A stretch of DNA of 64,000 nt from Clavibacter michiganensis. Its GTDB lineage: Bacteria; Actinomycetota; Actinomycetes; Actinomycetales; Microbacteriaceae. The DNA lies in assembly GCF_016907085.1 (NCBI RefSeq), contig NZ_JAFBBJ010000001.1, positions 2,666,001-2,730,000 on the forward strand. Reading direction: 5' to 3'. The notes beneath the pieces were generated by a model that had not been told where the DNA came from, made no database searches, and saw nothing but the letters and a program-made list of their open reading frames with translations. Below, piece by piece: positions 35,667 through 44,325 of this stretch; within the stretch, counting starts at the first letter, position 1; the number at the start of each line of letters is the position of its first letter. Position numbers and translations under genes: made by a program.

Positions 35667-36602
35667 ATGACCGACGACACCGCTGCTGCGCCCGCATCCA
35701 CCCCCGCGTCCGACGGGCCGCCCCGCGTGGCGCTCCTCGGCACCGGGGTCATGGGCTCCGGCATGAGCCGCTCGATCCTCCGCGCCGGCCTCCCGCTCAC
35801 GGTCTGGAACCGCAGCGCCGACAAGGCCGCGCCCCTCGCCGACGCCGGCGCGACCGTCGCCGAGAGCGCCGCGGACGCCGTGCGCGACGCGGACGTCGTC
35901 GTGATCATGCTGTTCGACCAGGACGCCGTCCTCGCGGTCCTCGCCGAGGTCGCGCCCGCGCTGCGTCCCGACGCCGTCGTGCTGCAGTCCTCCACGGTCG
36001 GGGTCGAGGGCACCCGCCGGATCGCCGCGCTCGCCGCCGAGCACGGCATCCGCTTCGTCGACGCGCCCGTGCTCGGCACGCGCGGCCCCGCCGAGCAGGG
36101 CCTCCTCGTGCACCTCGTCTCCGGATCCGAGGCCGACCTCGCCGTCGCCCGCCCCGTCCTCGAGGCGACCGGCTCGCGCACCGTGGTCGCCGGCACCGAG
36201 GCGGGTCCCGGATCCGCCCTCAAGCTCGCGTGCAACGCCTGGATCGCCTCCATCACCGCGGCCACCGGCCAGTCGCTCGGCCTCGCGCGCCTGCTCGGCG
36301 TCGAGCCGCGCCTCTTCCTCGACGCGATCGCGGGCGGCGCGGCCGACACCCCGTACGCGCACCTCAAGGGCGGCGCGATGCTGTCCGGCGAGCTCGCGCC
36401 GTCGTTCGCGCTCGACGGCCTGCTCAAGGACGTGACGCTGATGCTCGCCGCGCTCGACGGCGCCGACGCGCACGACTTCGACACGGCCATGCTCGAGGCG
36501 CTCCGCGAGACGTACGCGGAGGCGTCCGCGGCCGGCCACGGCGGCGACGACGTGGCCGCCGTCGGCACGGTGTTCGGCCTGCCGACGTCGTCCGACTCCT
36601 GA
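35667..36602 (+). CDS. NAD(P)-dependent beta-hydroxyacid dehydrogenase
   Basis: 311-residue enzyme of the 3-hydroxyisobutyrate dehydrogenase/tartronate-semialdehyde reductase family. Coenzyme site VALLGTGVMGSGMSRSIL (about 21), FVDAPVLGTRGPAEQG as substrate loop (families usually have DAPVSGG), and GSALKLACNAW with the catalytic Lys; all-helical dimerisation domain after that. It oxidises a beta-hydroxyacid to the semialdehyde; which one is unknown. TACCGT (35655-35660) ends 6 nt before the ATG: leaderless. Confidence 0.9.
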   Translation: MTDDTAAAPASTPASDGPPRVALLGTGVMGSGMSRSILRAGLPLTVWNRSADKAAPLADAGATVAESAADAVRDADVVVIMLFDQDAVLAVLAEVAPALRPDAVVLQSSTVGVEGTRRIAALAAEHGIRFVDAPVLGTRGPAEQGLLVHLVSGSEADLAVARPVLEATGSRTVVAGTEAGPGSALKLACNAWIASITAATGQSLGLARLLGVEPRLFLDAIAGGAADTPYAHLKGGAMLSGELAPSFALDGLLKDVTLMLAALDGADAHDFDTAMLEALRETYAEASAAGHGGDDVAAVGTVFGLPTSSDS

Positions 36603-36668
36603 TCCGGTCCGCGTCCCGCCCGCCCGTCGCACCGGGCGGCGCGGTTCCCCGCCCGTAGGATCGGCTGC

Positions 36669-37223
36669 GTGACGACCTCCGACGCCCGCCAGCAGCTCAT
36701 CGCCCACATCAAGGAGGACGCCGTCTTCCACGGCGACTTCACCCTGACGAGCGGCAAGAAGGCCACCTACTACGTCGACCTCCGCCGCGTGAGCCTCGAC
36801 CACCGCGTCGCGCCGCTCATCGGGCAGGTCATGCTCGACCTCATCGCGGACGTGCCCGACGTGGCCGCGGTCGGCGGGCTGACGATGGGCGCGGATCCCA
36901 TCGCCGCCGCGATCCTGCACCAGGGCGCCGCGGTCGGCCGCGGCTACGACGCGTTCGTCGTCCGCAAGGAGCCGAAGGACCACGGCCGCGGCCGCCAGGT
37001 CGAGGGCCCGGACCTCCAGGGCAAGCGCGTCATCGTCGTCGAGGACACCTCCACCACCGGCGGATCCCCGCTGAAGGCCATCGAGGCGCTCGAGAAGGTG
37101 GGCGCGGAGATCGCCGCGGTCGCCGTGGTCGTCGACCGCTCGACCGACGCCCGCGAGGTGATCGAGGCCGCGGGCCACCGCTACCTGTACGCGATCGGCC
37201 TCGAGGACCTGGGGCTGGCCTAG
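36669..37223 (+). CDS. pyrE: Orotate phosphoribosyltransferase
   Basis: 184-residue enzyme joining orotate to PRPP to give OMP, fifth step of pyrimidine synthesis. GDFTLTSGKKATYYVDLRRV is the orotate-binding start, VRKEPKDHGRGRQVEG the flexible catalytic loop with the conserved Lys/His, and VIVVEDTSTTGGSPLKAIE the PRPP site. Length fits actinobacterial PyrE. GTG start 7 nt after TAGGAT (36656-36661). Its stop shares a base with the GTG of the next gene, so that membrane protein is coupled to it. Other pyr genes are not in the window. Confidence 0.95.
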   Translation: MTTSDARQQLIAHIKEDAVFHGDFTLTSGKKATYYVDLRRVSLDHRVAPLIGQVMLDLIADVPDVAAVGGLTMGADPIAAAILHQGAAVGRGYDAFVVRKEPKDHGRGRQVEGPDLQGKRVIVVEDTSTTGGSPLKAIEALEKVGAEIAAVAVVVDRSTDAREVIEAAGHRYLYAIGLEDLGLA

Positions 37224-39313
37224 TGAGCGCGGCGCCCGGCGGCGAGGGGACCGGATCCGGTCGCGACGACGACGACCCGTTCGCGGTCCGTCCCGCGACC
37301 GACGCCGACCGCGAGCGCCCCGCGCAGCCGCTGGCGCCCATCGGATGGGGTCGTTCGGCCGGCCGTGAGCCCGTGCCCGCGGAGCGGGACGCTCCTGAGG
37401 CCCAGGAGGCCGGGGTGGATCCCGCTCCCGCCGACCCGACGCCGCCCGCCGACGGCGACATCCTCGCGGGGATCGTCCCGCTCGACCCGACCGAGGACGA
37501 CGCGCGCGTCGCCCCGCTCGACCAGGTGGATCCCGGCGAGGACCCCCAGGGCACCGACGCCGACCCCGAGGCGCCTGCGCCCGAGCCCGGAATCGCGGAC
37601 GCGACCGTCGACGCGGGCGACGTGGAGTTCCCCGGCGAGCCCGACCCCGGATACGTGCCCGCCCCCGCGGACGACGCACCCGGCGAGCCGCTCACGGGCG
37701 AGGTGCTGTCCGGCGAGGTCGAGGCGGATCCCGCGCCGGTCGACGACGCCCCCGCCGAGCTGGTGCTCGAGCCGGTCGACGACGCGCGGGACGTGGCCCT
37801 GCCGGTCGCCCCGTCCGACGCGCCGGTGGTCGACGCGGAGCTCGTCGAGGATCCCGCCGACGAGGCCGAGGCCGAGGCCGAGGTCGACGCCCCCGACGGC
37901 TCCGTGCAGCTGACCCCGCTCCGCGACGAGCAGGCGGACGAGGACGCGGGGGTCGTCGACGACCCCGCCGGCCCCGCCGAGCACGAGGCCGAGCACGATG
38001 ACGATGACGCGTCCCCGGCGCCGCTCGCTCCCGCGGCCGCCGCGGCGCGCGCCGCCGCGATGGCGTGGGCGTCTGGATCCGCCCCGGCCGCCGCGCCTGC
38101 CGCCGCCGCACCAGCCGGGCCGACCGACGCGGCGCCGACCGTGGATGTCGCGGAGACCGCGCCCGAGCCCGAGGTCACGCCGGAGCCGGAGGCGACGCCC
38201 GAGGCGACGCCCGAGCCGGAGACGGCAGTGCTGCCCTCGCCGGTGGTCGGATCGTCGGACGCCGACCGCGCACCCGAGCACGACGCCGCGCCCCGGGCCG
38301 ACGCCGAGTCCGCCGACGCCCCGATCGCCCCCGCGTCGGAGGATGCCCCCGCCGAGCCCGTGGACGCCATCGACCTCCTCTTCGGCGACGTCGCGACGGA
38401 TCCCGACGACGAGCGCGCCCCCGCCGTCGCGGATCCCGACGACGTCCGCGCAGGCGACTCCGAGGACACCGCCGCCGACGACCGCACGCGCGTCCTCCCC
38501 GCCGCCGGTGCTGCGGCTGCCGCGGCGGCCGCCGCCCCGCGCCCCGACAGGGACGCCCCCACGGTCGCCGTCCCGGCCGCCTCCCCGCGTCCGGATCCGA
38601 CCCCGCGTCCCGCGCCCGTCCCGCCGCCGTACGCGGCCCCGCCCGCACCCCGGGCGCCGGCGCCCCGCGCACCTGTCCTCGACACAGCACGCGTCCCCGC
38701 ACCTCCCGCCGCCCCGCCCGCGCGCGGACCCCGCGGCCCGCGTCGCACCGGCCTCTGGGTCGGCGGCGCGATCCTCCTGGTGCTGCTCCTCGTCGGCCTC
38801 TTCTACCTGGGCCAGCGCCTCGGATCCGGCGCCGCGCCCGACGCCGCCCCCGTCGCGACCGCGACCCCCGAGGCGACGCCCACCCCGTCGCCCACTCCCA
38901 CGGATCCCGTGCAGGGCCCGGCCGCGGCCGGCACCCAGGCGTGGGACGCGCTGCTCGGCGGCGAGTGCATCGACCCTTACTCCACGCCGTGGGAGGAGGA
39001 GTACACGGTCGTCGACTGCGGCTCCGAGCACCACGCGCAGATGGTCGCCCGCGTCGCCCTGCCGCAGACGGGCGAAACGTTCCCCGGCGAGGACGCCGTG
39101 CGCGACTCCGCCGAGGAGCTCTGCATCGCCGACACCGTGATCGACTACGCGGCCGCCCGCGCCTACTCCGACGTGCAGTACCAGTCGGCGTACCCGATCA
39201 CGCAGGACGAGTGGACCGCGGGCGACCGCGACGCGTACTGCTTCGTCTCGCGCGCCGGCGGCGGCACGTTCACGGGAAGCATCGGCGTCCCGCAGCCGCC
39301 CGTCGTCCCCTAG
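37223..39313 (+). CDS. Large Ala/Pro/Asp-rich membrane protein with C-terminal septum-formation-like domain
   Basis: 696 residues. Residues 1-510 are low-complexity, acidic and rich in Ala, Pro, Glu and Asp, probably disordered and cytoplasmic; one helix (about 512-532, GAILLVLLLVGLFYLGQRL) crosses the membrane; the outer 130 residues have ECIDPYSTPWEEEYTVVDCG and LCIADTVIDYAAARAY, matching the septum-formation (Septum_form-like) pattern with paired cysteines. A wall or division role is inferred only from that domain. It shares a base with the pyrE stop. Confidence 0.75.
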   Translation: MSAAPGGEGTGSGRDDDDPFAVRPATDADRERPAQPLAPIGWGRSAGREPVPAERDAPEAQEAGVDPAPADPTPPADGDILAGIVPLDPTEDDARVAPLDQVDPGEDPQGTDADPEAPAPEPGIADATVDAGDVEFPGEPDPGYVPAPADDAPGEPLTGEVLSGEVEADPAPVDDAPAELVLEPVDDARDVALPVAPSDAPVVDAELVEDPADEAEAEAEVDAPDGSVQLTPLRDEQADEDAGVVDDPAGPAEHEAEHDDDDASPAPLAPAAAAARAAAMAWASGSAPAAAPAAAAPAGPTDAAPTVDVAETAPEPEVTPEPEATPEATPEPETAVLPSPVVGSSDADRAPEHDAAPRADAESADAPIAPASEDAPAEPVDAIDLLFGDVATDPDDERAPAVADPDDVRAGDSEDTAADDRTRVLPAAGAAAAAAAAAPRPDRDAPTVAVPAASPRPDPTPRPAPVPPPYAAPPAPRAPAPRAPVLDTARVPAPPAAPPARGPRGPRRTGLWVGGAILLVLLLVGLFYLGQRLGSGAAPDAAPVATATPEATPTPSPTPTDPVQGPAAAGTQAWDALLGGECIDPYSTPWEEEYTVVDCGSEHHAQMVARVALPQTGETFPGEDAVRDSAEELCIADTVIDYAAARAYSDVQYQSAYPITQDEWTAGDRDAYCFVSRAGGGTFTGSIGVPQPPVVP

Positions 39314-39338
39314 CCGGGTCCGTGCCGTCGCCCGCTGA

Positions 39339-40136
39339 TCAGAGCTCGGACTCGACCGGCTCCGGATCCAGCAGCTCGGTGACGCCCGACAGCACCTCGT
39401 CGGGCCGGAACGGGTAGCGCTCGATCTCGGCGCGGTCGCTGATCCCCGTGAGCACGAGCACCGTGTGCAGCCCCGCCTCGATGCCCGCGATGATGTCGGT
39501 GTCCATCCGGTCGCCGATCATGCCGGTGCTCTCGGAGTGCGCGCCGATCTTGTTGAGCGCCGAGCGGAACATCATCGGGTTGGGCTTGCCGACGATGTAC
39601 GGCTCCTTGCCCGTGGCCTTCGAGATGAGCGCGAGCACCGCGCCCGTCGCGGGCAGCACGCCCTCGGCGCTCGGGCCGGTCGCGTCGGGGTTCGTCGCGA
39701 TGTAGCGCGCGCCGCCGTTGATGAGGCGGATCGCCCGCGTGATGGCCTCGAACGAGTAGTTGCGCGTCTCGCCGATGACCACGAAGTCGGGCTTCGTGTC
39801 GGTCATGATGAAGCCCGCCTCGTGCAGCGCCGTGGTCAGGCCGGCCTCGCCGATGACGAACGCGGATCCGCCGGGCATCTGCTGCTCGAGGAACGCGGCG
39901 GTCGCGAGCGCGGACGTCCAGATCGACTCCTCGGGCACGTGCAGGCCGGACGCGCGGAGCCGGGCGGAGAGGTCGCGCGGCGTGAAGATGCTGTTGTTCG
40001 TGAGCACGAGGAAGGGCTTCCCCTGGTCCTGCCACTGCTGGATGAGGGCCGCCGCGCCGGGCAGGGCCTGGTTCTCGTGCACCAGCACGCCGTCCATGTC
40101 GGTGAGCCAGCAGTCCATCTCGTCGCGCGTCGCCAT
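39339..40136 (-). CDS. HAD-superfamily IIA phosphatase (NagD-like)
   Basis: 265-residue phosphatase of HAD subfamily IIA. Motif I LTDMDGVLVHENQALPGA carries the nucleophile and acid Asp; motif II LVLTNNSIF; the IIA cap lies between; motif III is GKPNPMMF and motif IV MIGDRMDTDIIAGI. Relatives dephosphorylate sugar phosphates, nucleotides or p-nitrophenyl phosphate. GAGAGGG precedes the ATG by seven bases, and TAGCCT is a likely -10 about 26 bp up. Divergent from the phosphodiesterase gene. Confidence 0.92.
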   Translation of the reverse strand: MATRDEMDCWLTDMDGVLVHENQALPGAAALIQQWQDQGKPFLVLTNNSIFTPRDLSARLRASGLHVPEESIWTSALATAAFLEQQMPGGSAFVIGEAGLTTALHEAGFIMTDTKPDFVVIGETRNYSFEAITRAIRLINGGARYIATNPDATGPSAEGVLPATGAVLALISKATGKEPYIVGKPNPMMFRSALNKIGAHSESTGMIGDRMDTDIIAGIEAGLHTVLVLTGISDRAEIERYPFRPDEVLSGVTELLDPEPVESEL

Positions 40137-40265
40137 GGGGTTCCCTCTCGTCGTGGCACGAGGCTACCGCCGGGGGATGCGCGGGCGCCGGTCCCGCGAG
40201 GCGGCGTCACCCGATGTCCGCCGGACGGCCGCCGCGGTGTCGGCCGGCCCCCGTAGGGTCGGCGC

Positions 40266-41171
40266 ATGCACGCACTGCCTCCCGGATCCCTGCGCCTCGT
40301 CCACCTCAGCGACACGCACCTCCTGCGCGACGGCGGCCTCCACCAGGGCGTCGTCGACACGGGCGCCGCCCTCGAGCGCGTCCTCGTCGAGGCCGACCGT
40401 GTGCCCGGGGTACGGCTCCTCGTCGGCTCGGGCGACCTCTCGGAGGACGGCACCCCCGAGTCGTACGCGCTCCTGCGGGAGCGGCTCGTGCCGTGGACGT
40501 CGTCGCGCGGCGCCGCGCTCGTGCTGGCGCCCGGCAACCACGACGTGCGCTCCGCCTTCCGGCTCGTGCTCGGCGACGGGCACGGCCGCCCGGGCACGGA
40601 CGACGGCCGGGATCCCGCGGCCGTCCCGCCCGTCGACGGCGTGACGATCGTGGACGGCTGGCGCATCGCCACCCTCGACAGCTCGGTCCCCGGCAAGGGC
40701 TACGGCGCGCTCCGCGAGCAGCAGCTCGACGGCCTCCGCGAGCTCCTCGCGACCCCGGCCGAGCGCGGCACGGTCCTCGTGCTGCACCACCCGCCGGTGC
40801 CGGCGCCCACCGTGCTGCACGAGTCCCTCGCGCTGCAGGGGCCGGAGCGGCTGGCGGAGGTCGTGCGCGGCAGCGACGTGCGCGTGATCCTCTCGGGCCA
40901 CTACCACCACCACATCGTGGGATCGCTCGCGGGCGTGCCCGTGCTGGTCGCGCCGGGCGTCGCGAACGAGACGGACGTGGCGGCGGATCCCGGCACGGAG
41001 CGCATCGTGCGCGGATCCGGGTTCCTCGTGGTCGACGTGCGGCCGGACGGCGGCGTCACCTCGGTCGTGGTGCGGGCGCACGCGGAGGGCGACGGCGACG
41101 AGGTCGCGCTGCTCGACGCGGAGCTGGTGCAGCGGATCACGGCGGAGTCGGGCGCTCCCGCCCTGCCGTGA
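40266..41171 (+). CDS. CpdA-like metallophosphoesterase
   Basis: 301-residue calcineurin-fold phosphoesterase with all two-metal motifs: LSDTHLL, GSGDLSEDG, APGNHDVRS, LHHPPVP and SGHYHHH. The layout is that of class III cyclic-nucleotide phosphodiesterases (CpdA/Rv0805), so cyclic AMP is a plausible but untested substrate. TAGGGT (40254-40259) ends 6 nt before the ATG: leaderless. Monocistronic and closed by a 36-bp palindromic terminator. Confidence 0.92.
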   Translation: MHALPPGSLRLVHLSDTHLLRDGGLHQGVVDTGAALERVLVEADRVPGVRLLVGSGDLSEDGTPESYALLRERLVPWTSSRGAALVLAPGNHDVRSAFRLVLGDGHGRPGTDDGRDPAAVPPVDGVTIVDGWRIATLDSSVPGKGYGALREQQLDGLRELLATPAERGTVLVLHHPPVPAPTVLHESLALQGPERLAEVVRGSDVRVILSGHYHHHIVGSLAGVPVLVAPGVANETDVAADPGTERIVRGSGFLVVDVRPDGGVTSVVVRAHAEGDGDEVALLDAELVQRITAESGAPALP

Positions 41172-41189
41172 CGACCGGGCCCGGGCATG

Positions 41190-41225
41190 AGGAGAGGCGG
41201 CGACCCATGGGTCGCCGCCTCTCCT
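41190..41225. terminator. Perfect 36-bp palindromic terminator
   Basis: AGGAGAGGCGGCGACCCA is followed directly by its exact reverse complement, giving an 18-bp arm each side. It lies 18 bp after the phosphodiesterase stop and 18 bp before the convergent csbD stop, so it serves both. Confidence 0.85.
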
Positions 41226-41243
41226 GGCGCTGCTGGTCTGGCT

Positions 41244-41414
41244 CTACTTGAAGACGTCCTTGACGTCCTCGCCGGCCTTCTTGGCGGACGCGGCGGCCTG
41301 GTCCTTCTGGCCCTCGGCCTTGAGGTTCTCGTCGCCCTTGTGGTCGCCGAGCGCCTCCTTGGCCTTGCCCGCGATGTCCTGAGCAGCGTTCTTGATCTTG
41401 TCGTCGAGACCCAT
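41244..41414 (-). CDS. CsbD-family small stress protein
   Basis: 56-residue, highly charged helical protein: GLDDKIKNAAQDIAGKAKEA at the start and LKAEGQKDQAAASAKKAGED follow the CsbD repeat of Lys/Ala/Gly/Glu. In Bacillus CsbD belongs to the general stress regulon; the biochemical role is unknown. GAGGAGG just ahead of the ATG predicts strong translation. It is divergent from the membrane-protein gene at 41599. Confidence 0.88.
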   Translation of the reverse strand: MGLDDKIKNAAQDIAGKAKEALGDHKGDENLKAEGQKDQAAASAKKAGEDVKDVFK

Positions 41415-41598
41415 GATCTCCTCCTCACTGAGGCCACCCGGTGCAGCCCTCGACTGGACTGTAGGACCGACGGCTCCTGGAAACCTGACAGATGCGAGGT
41501 GGGTGTCCACTGAGCGAAAGGCCAGGTCGCTGCGCCCTCTGCCCGGTCCGTGCAAGGGCCTTCCGCCGGGCCCCGCACCGCCCCTAGGCTCCCTGACC

Positions 41599-42018
41599 GT
41601 GATCCTCTTCGGGCTGCTGCCCCTCCTCGTCGCCGTGTGCGCGCTCGTCGACCTCATCACGCGCCCGGACGACCAGGTCAAGCACCTGCCGAAGCTCGTC
41701 TGGATCCTCCTCATCGTCTTCCTGCCGCTCATCGGCAGCATCGTCTGGTTCTGCGTCGGCCACGACTGGGACGCCCGGCGCGAGCCCGTCGGCCCGCCGG
41801 ACCGGAGCGCCGCGTACGAGCGCGCCGCGATGGCGGTCGATCGGCGGGTCCGGAGCACCGAGCAGCAGCTCGCCGACCTCGAGGAGGAGGAGCGGCACTA
41901 CGCGGCGCTCGCCCGCATGAAGCAGCTCCAGGCCGAGCAGGCGGTGCGGGCCGCCCGCGCCGCGGGACCCGCGCGGGCGCCCCGGGCCATCGAGCCGGGA
42001 TCCTCTCCCGAGCGGTAG
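41599..42018 (+). CDS. PLDc_N-type two-helix membrane protein
   Basis: 139 residues. Two N-terminal helices (about 3-20 and 33-52) make the phospholipase-D-nuclease N-terminal (PLDc_N) domain, recognised by VDLITRPDDQVKHLPKLVW and FLPLIGSIVWFCVG; there is no nuclease domain. A charged coiled-coil follows (STEQQLADLEEEERHYAALA) with a basic tail. Known in many actinobacteria as short membrane proteins of unknown role. GTG start with TAGGCT (41585-41590) 8 nt upstream. Confidence 0.83.
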   Translation: MILFGLLPLLVAVCALVDLITRPDDQVKHLPKLVWILLIVFLPLIGSIVWFCVGHDWDARREPVGPPDRSAAYERAAMAVDRRVRSTEQQLADLEEEERHYAALARMKQLQAEQAVRAARAAGPARAPRAIEPGSSPER

Positions 42019-42105
42019 CCCTCCCCAGGTCGGGCGCCGTCCATCCCTCCCTCCGCGGGGTCGCCGCGGGAGGCCGCGGTCGGGGGCGGATGGGAGCATG
42101 GCCGC

Positions 42106-44307
42106 ATGCCCGACACCGCGATGCCACCCTCCGCCGCGCCCTCCACCCCCGCGCCCTCCGCCGCGGCGACCTCCGATCTCCGGGCCGCGGCCCGCGAGCA
42201 CCTCTCGCGGCTCGTCGGCGTCGCGGGCGCCGACTTCCACGACGGGCAGTTCGAGGCCATCGAGGCGCTCGTGCAGGACCGCTCCCGCGCACTCGTCGTG
42301 CAGCGCACCGGATGGGGCAAGTCGGCCGTCTACTTCGTCGCCACCCTGCTCCTCCGCCAGCAGGGGCTCGGCCCCACGCTGCTCGTCTCGCCGCTGCTCG
42401 CGCTCATGCGCGACCAGGTCGCCGCGGCCCGTCGCGCGGGCGTGCGCGCGGTCGCCATGAACTCGAGCAACGCCCACGAGTGGGACGACCTCCTGCGCGC
42501 GCTCGACGCCGACGAGGTCGACCTCCTCCTCGTCTCGCCCGAGCGCCTCAACAACCCGCGCTTCCGCGACGAGCAGCTGCCCGCGCTCCGGGCGCGGCTC
42601 GGGCTCCTCGTGGTCGACGAGGCGCACTGCATCTCCGACTGGGGCCACGACTTCCGGCCCGACTACCGGCGCCTCCGCGACCTCATCTCCTCCGTCGACG
42701 AGCGCGTGCCCGTGCTCGCCACCACCGCCACCGCGAACTCGCGCGTGGTCGCCGATGTCGAGGAGCAGCTGAGCGTCGGATCCGCGGGCGCGGGCGTCGT
42801 CGAGACCGACCGCGTGCCGGTGGTCACCATCCGCGGGCCGCTCGCCCGCCGGTCGCTCCGGCTCGGCGTGCTCCGGCTCGAGAACAGCAGGGATCGGCTC
42901 GGCTGGCTCCTCAGCCACCTCGACGAGCTGCCGGGCAGCGGCATCATCTATGCGCTCACGGTCTCCGCCGCGCAGGACACCGCGCGGCTCCTGCGCGACG
43001 CCGGCCACGCCGTGAAGGCGTACACGGGCCGCGACGACCCGGCCGACCGCGAGCAGGCCGAGGGCGAGCTGCAGCGCAACGAGGTCAAGGCGCTCGTCGC
43101 CACCAGCGCGCTCGGCATGGGCTTCGACAAGCCCGACCTCGGGTTCGTCGTCCACCTCGGGGCGCCGTCGTCGCCCGTCTCCTACTACCAGCAGGTCGGG
43201 CGCGCGGGCCGCGGGTCCGCCGACGCGGACGTGCTGCTCCTGCCCGGCCGCGAGGATCCCGACATCTGGCAGTACTTCGCCACGGCATCCATGCCGGACG
43301 AGCAGCAGGCGGCCTCCGTCATCCAGGCGCTCGGCGAGAGCGACCGGCCGCTGTCGGTGCCCGCGCTCGAGTCGCGGGTGTCGCTCTCGCGCAGCCGGCT
43401 CGACCTCCTGCTCAAGGTGCTGGACGTCGACGGCGCCGTGCGGCGCGACACCTCGGGCTGGTCGGCCACGGGCGTCCCGTGGGTCTACGACCGCGCGCGC
43501 TACGAGCAGGTCGCCGCGGCGCGCGTGCGCGAGCAGCAGGCGATGCTCGACTACGAGACCACGCTCGGCTGCCGCATGGAGTTCCTCCAGCGCCAGCTCG
43601 ACGACGACACCGCGGCGCCGTGCGGCCGCTGCGACCGGTGCGCGGGCGCGTGGTACCCGTCGTCGCTGGACCAGCAGGCGTCGGCCACGGCGTCGCAGGC
43701 GCTCGACCGGGTCGGGCTGCCGATCGAGCCGCGGCTGCGCTGGCCCACGGGCGCGTCGAGCGTCGGCGTGCCGCTCAGCGGCGCCATCGCCGCGGGCGAG
43801 CAGGTGGACGAGGGTCGCGCTCTGGCCCGCCTCACCGATCTCGGCTGGGGCGGGCGCCTGCGCACGGTCTTCGCGGCCGGCGCCGAGGACGCCCTGGTCG
43901 ACGACGCGCTCGTCGCCGCCTGCGTCCGGGTGCTCGCGGAGTGGGGCTGGGCGGAGCGGCCGCGCGCGGTCGTGCACGTGCCGTCGGCGAGCCGACCGCG
44001 GCTCGTCGGCAGCCTCGCCCAGCGCATCGCGGAGGTGGGGCGGCTGCCGTTCCTCGGGTCGCTCGACCTCGTGGATCCGGGAGCGCCCGGTGCCGCGCGC
44101 GGCAACAGCGTCTACCGGCTAGGCCGGGTGCACCCGCGGTTCCAGGTGCCCGCGCACCTCGCGGACGACCTCGCCGCGGATCCGCGTCCCGTCCTCCTCG
44201 TGGACGACCTCGTCGACACCCGCTGGACGCTCACCGTCGCCGGCCGGCTGCTGCGGAAGGCCGGCGCCACGCGCGTGCTGCCGTTCGCGCTCGCGCAGCA
44301 GGGGTAG
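42106..44307 (+). CDS. RecQ-family DNA helicase fused to a phosphoribosyltransferase-like domain
   Basis: 733-residue superfamily-2 helicase. Walker A QRTGWGKSAVYF, DEAH box VVDEAHCISDWGHDFRPDY, ATTATANSRV (motif III) and QVGRAGRGSADAD (motif VI) are intact, and a zinc site is formed by CRMEF and CGRCDRC. The RQC/HRDC part is replaced by about 180 residues ending in a phosphoribosyltransferase pattern: AVVHVPSASRPRLVGSLAQ and VLLVDDLVDTRWTLTVAG (PRPP loop), as in ComF-like proteins. RecQ acts in recombination repair; the tail might bind a nucleotide. Monocistronic. Confidence 0.9.
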   Translation: MPDTAMPPSAAPSTPAPSAAATSDLRAAAREHLSRLVGVAGADFHDGQFEAIEALVQDRSRALVVQRTGWGKSAVYFVATLLLRQQGLGPTLLVSPLLALMRDQVAAARRAGVRAVAMNSSNAHEWDDLLRALDADEVDLLLVSPERLNNPRFRDEQLPALRARLGLLVVDEAHCISDWGHDFRPDYRRLRDLISSVDERVPVLATTATANSRVVADVEEQLSVGSAGAGVVETDRVPVVTIRGPLARRSLRLGVLRLENSRDRLGWLLSHLDELPGSGIIYALTVSAAQDTARLLRDAGHAVKAYTGRDDPADREQAEGELQRNEVKALVATSALGMGFDKPDLGFVVHLGAPSSPVSYYQQVGRAGRGSADADVLLLPGREDPDIWQYFATASMPDEQQAASVIQALGESDRPLSVPALESRVSLSRSRLDLLLKVLDVDGAVRRDTSGWSATGVPWVYDRARYEQVAAARVREQQAMLDYETTLGCRMEFLQRQLDDDTAAPCGRCDRCAGAWYPSSLDQQASATASQALDRVGLPIEPRLRWPTGASSVGVPLSGAIAAGEQVDEGRALARLTDLGWGGRLRTVFAAGAEDALVDDALVAACVRVLAEWGWAERPRAVVHVPSASRPRLVGSLAQRIAEVGRLPFLGSLDLVDPGAPGAARGNSVYRLGRVHPRFQVPAHLADDLAADPRPVLLVDDLVDTRWTLTVAGRLLRKAGATRVLPFALAQQG

Positions 44308-44325
44308 CCGGCGGGGGAGCGGCGC

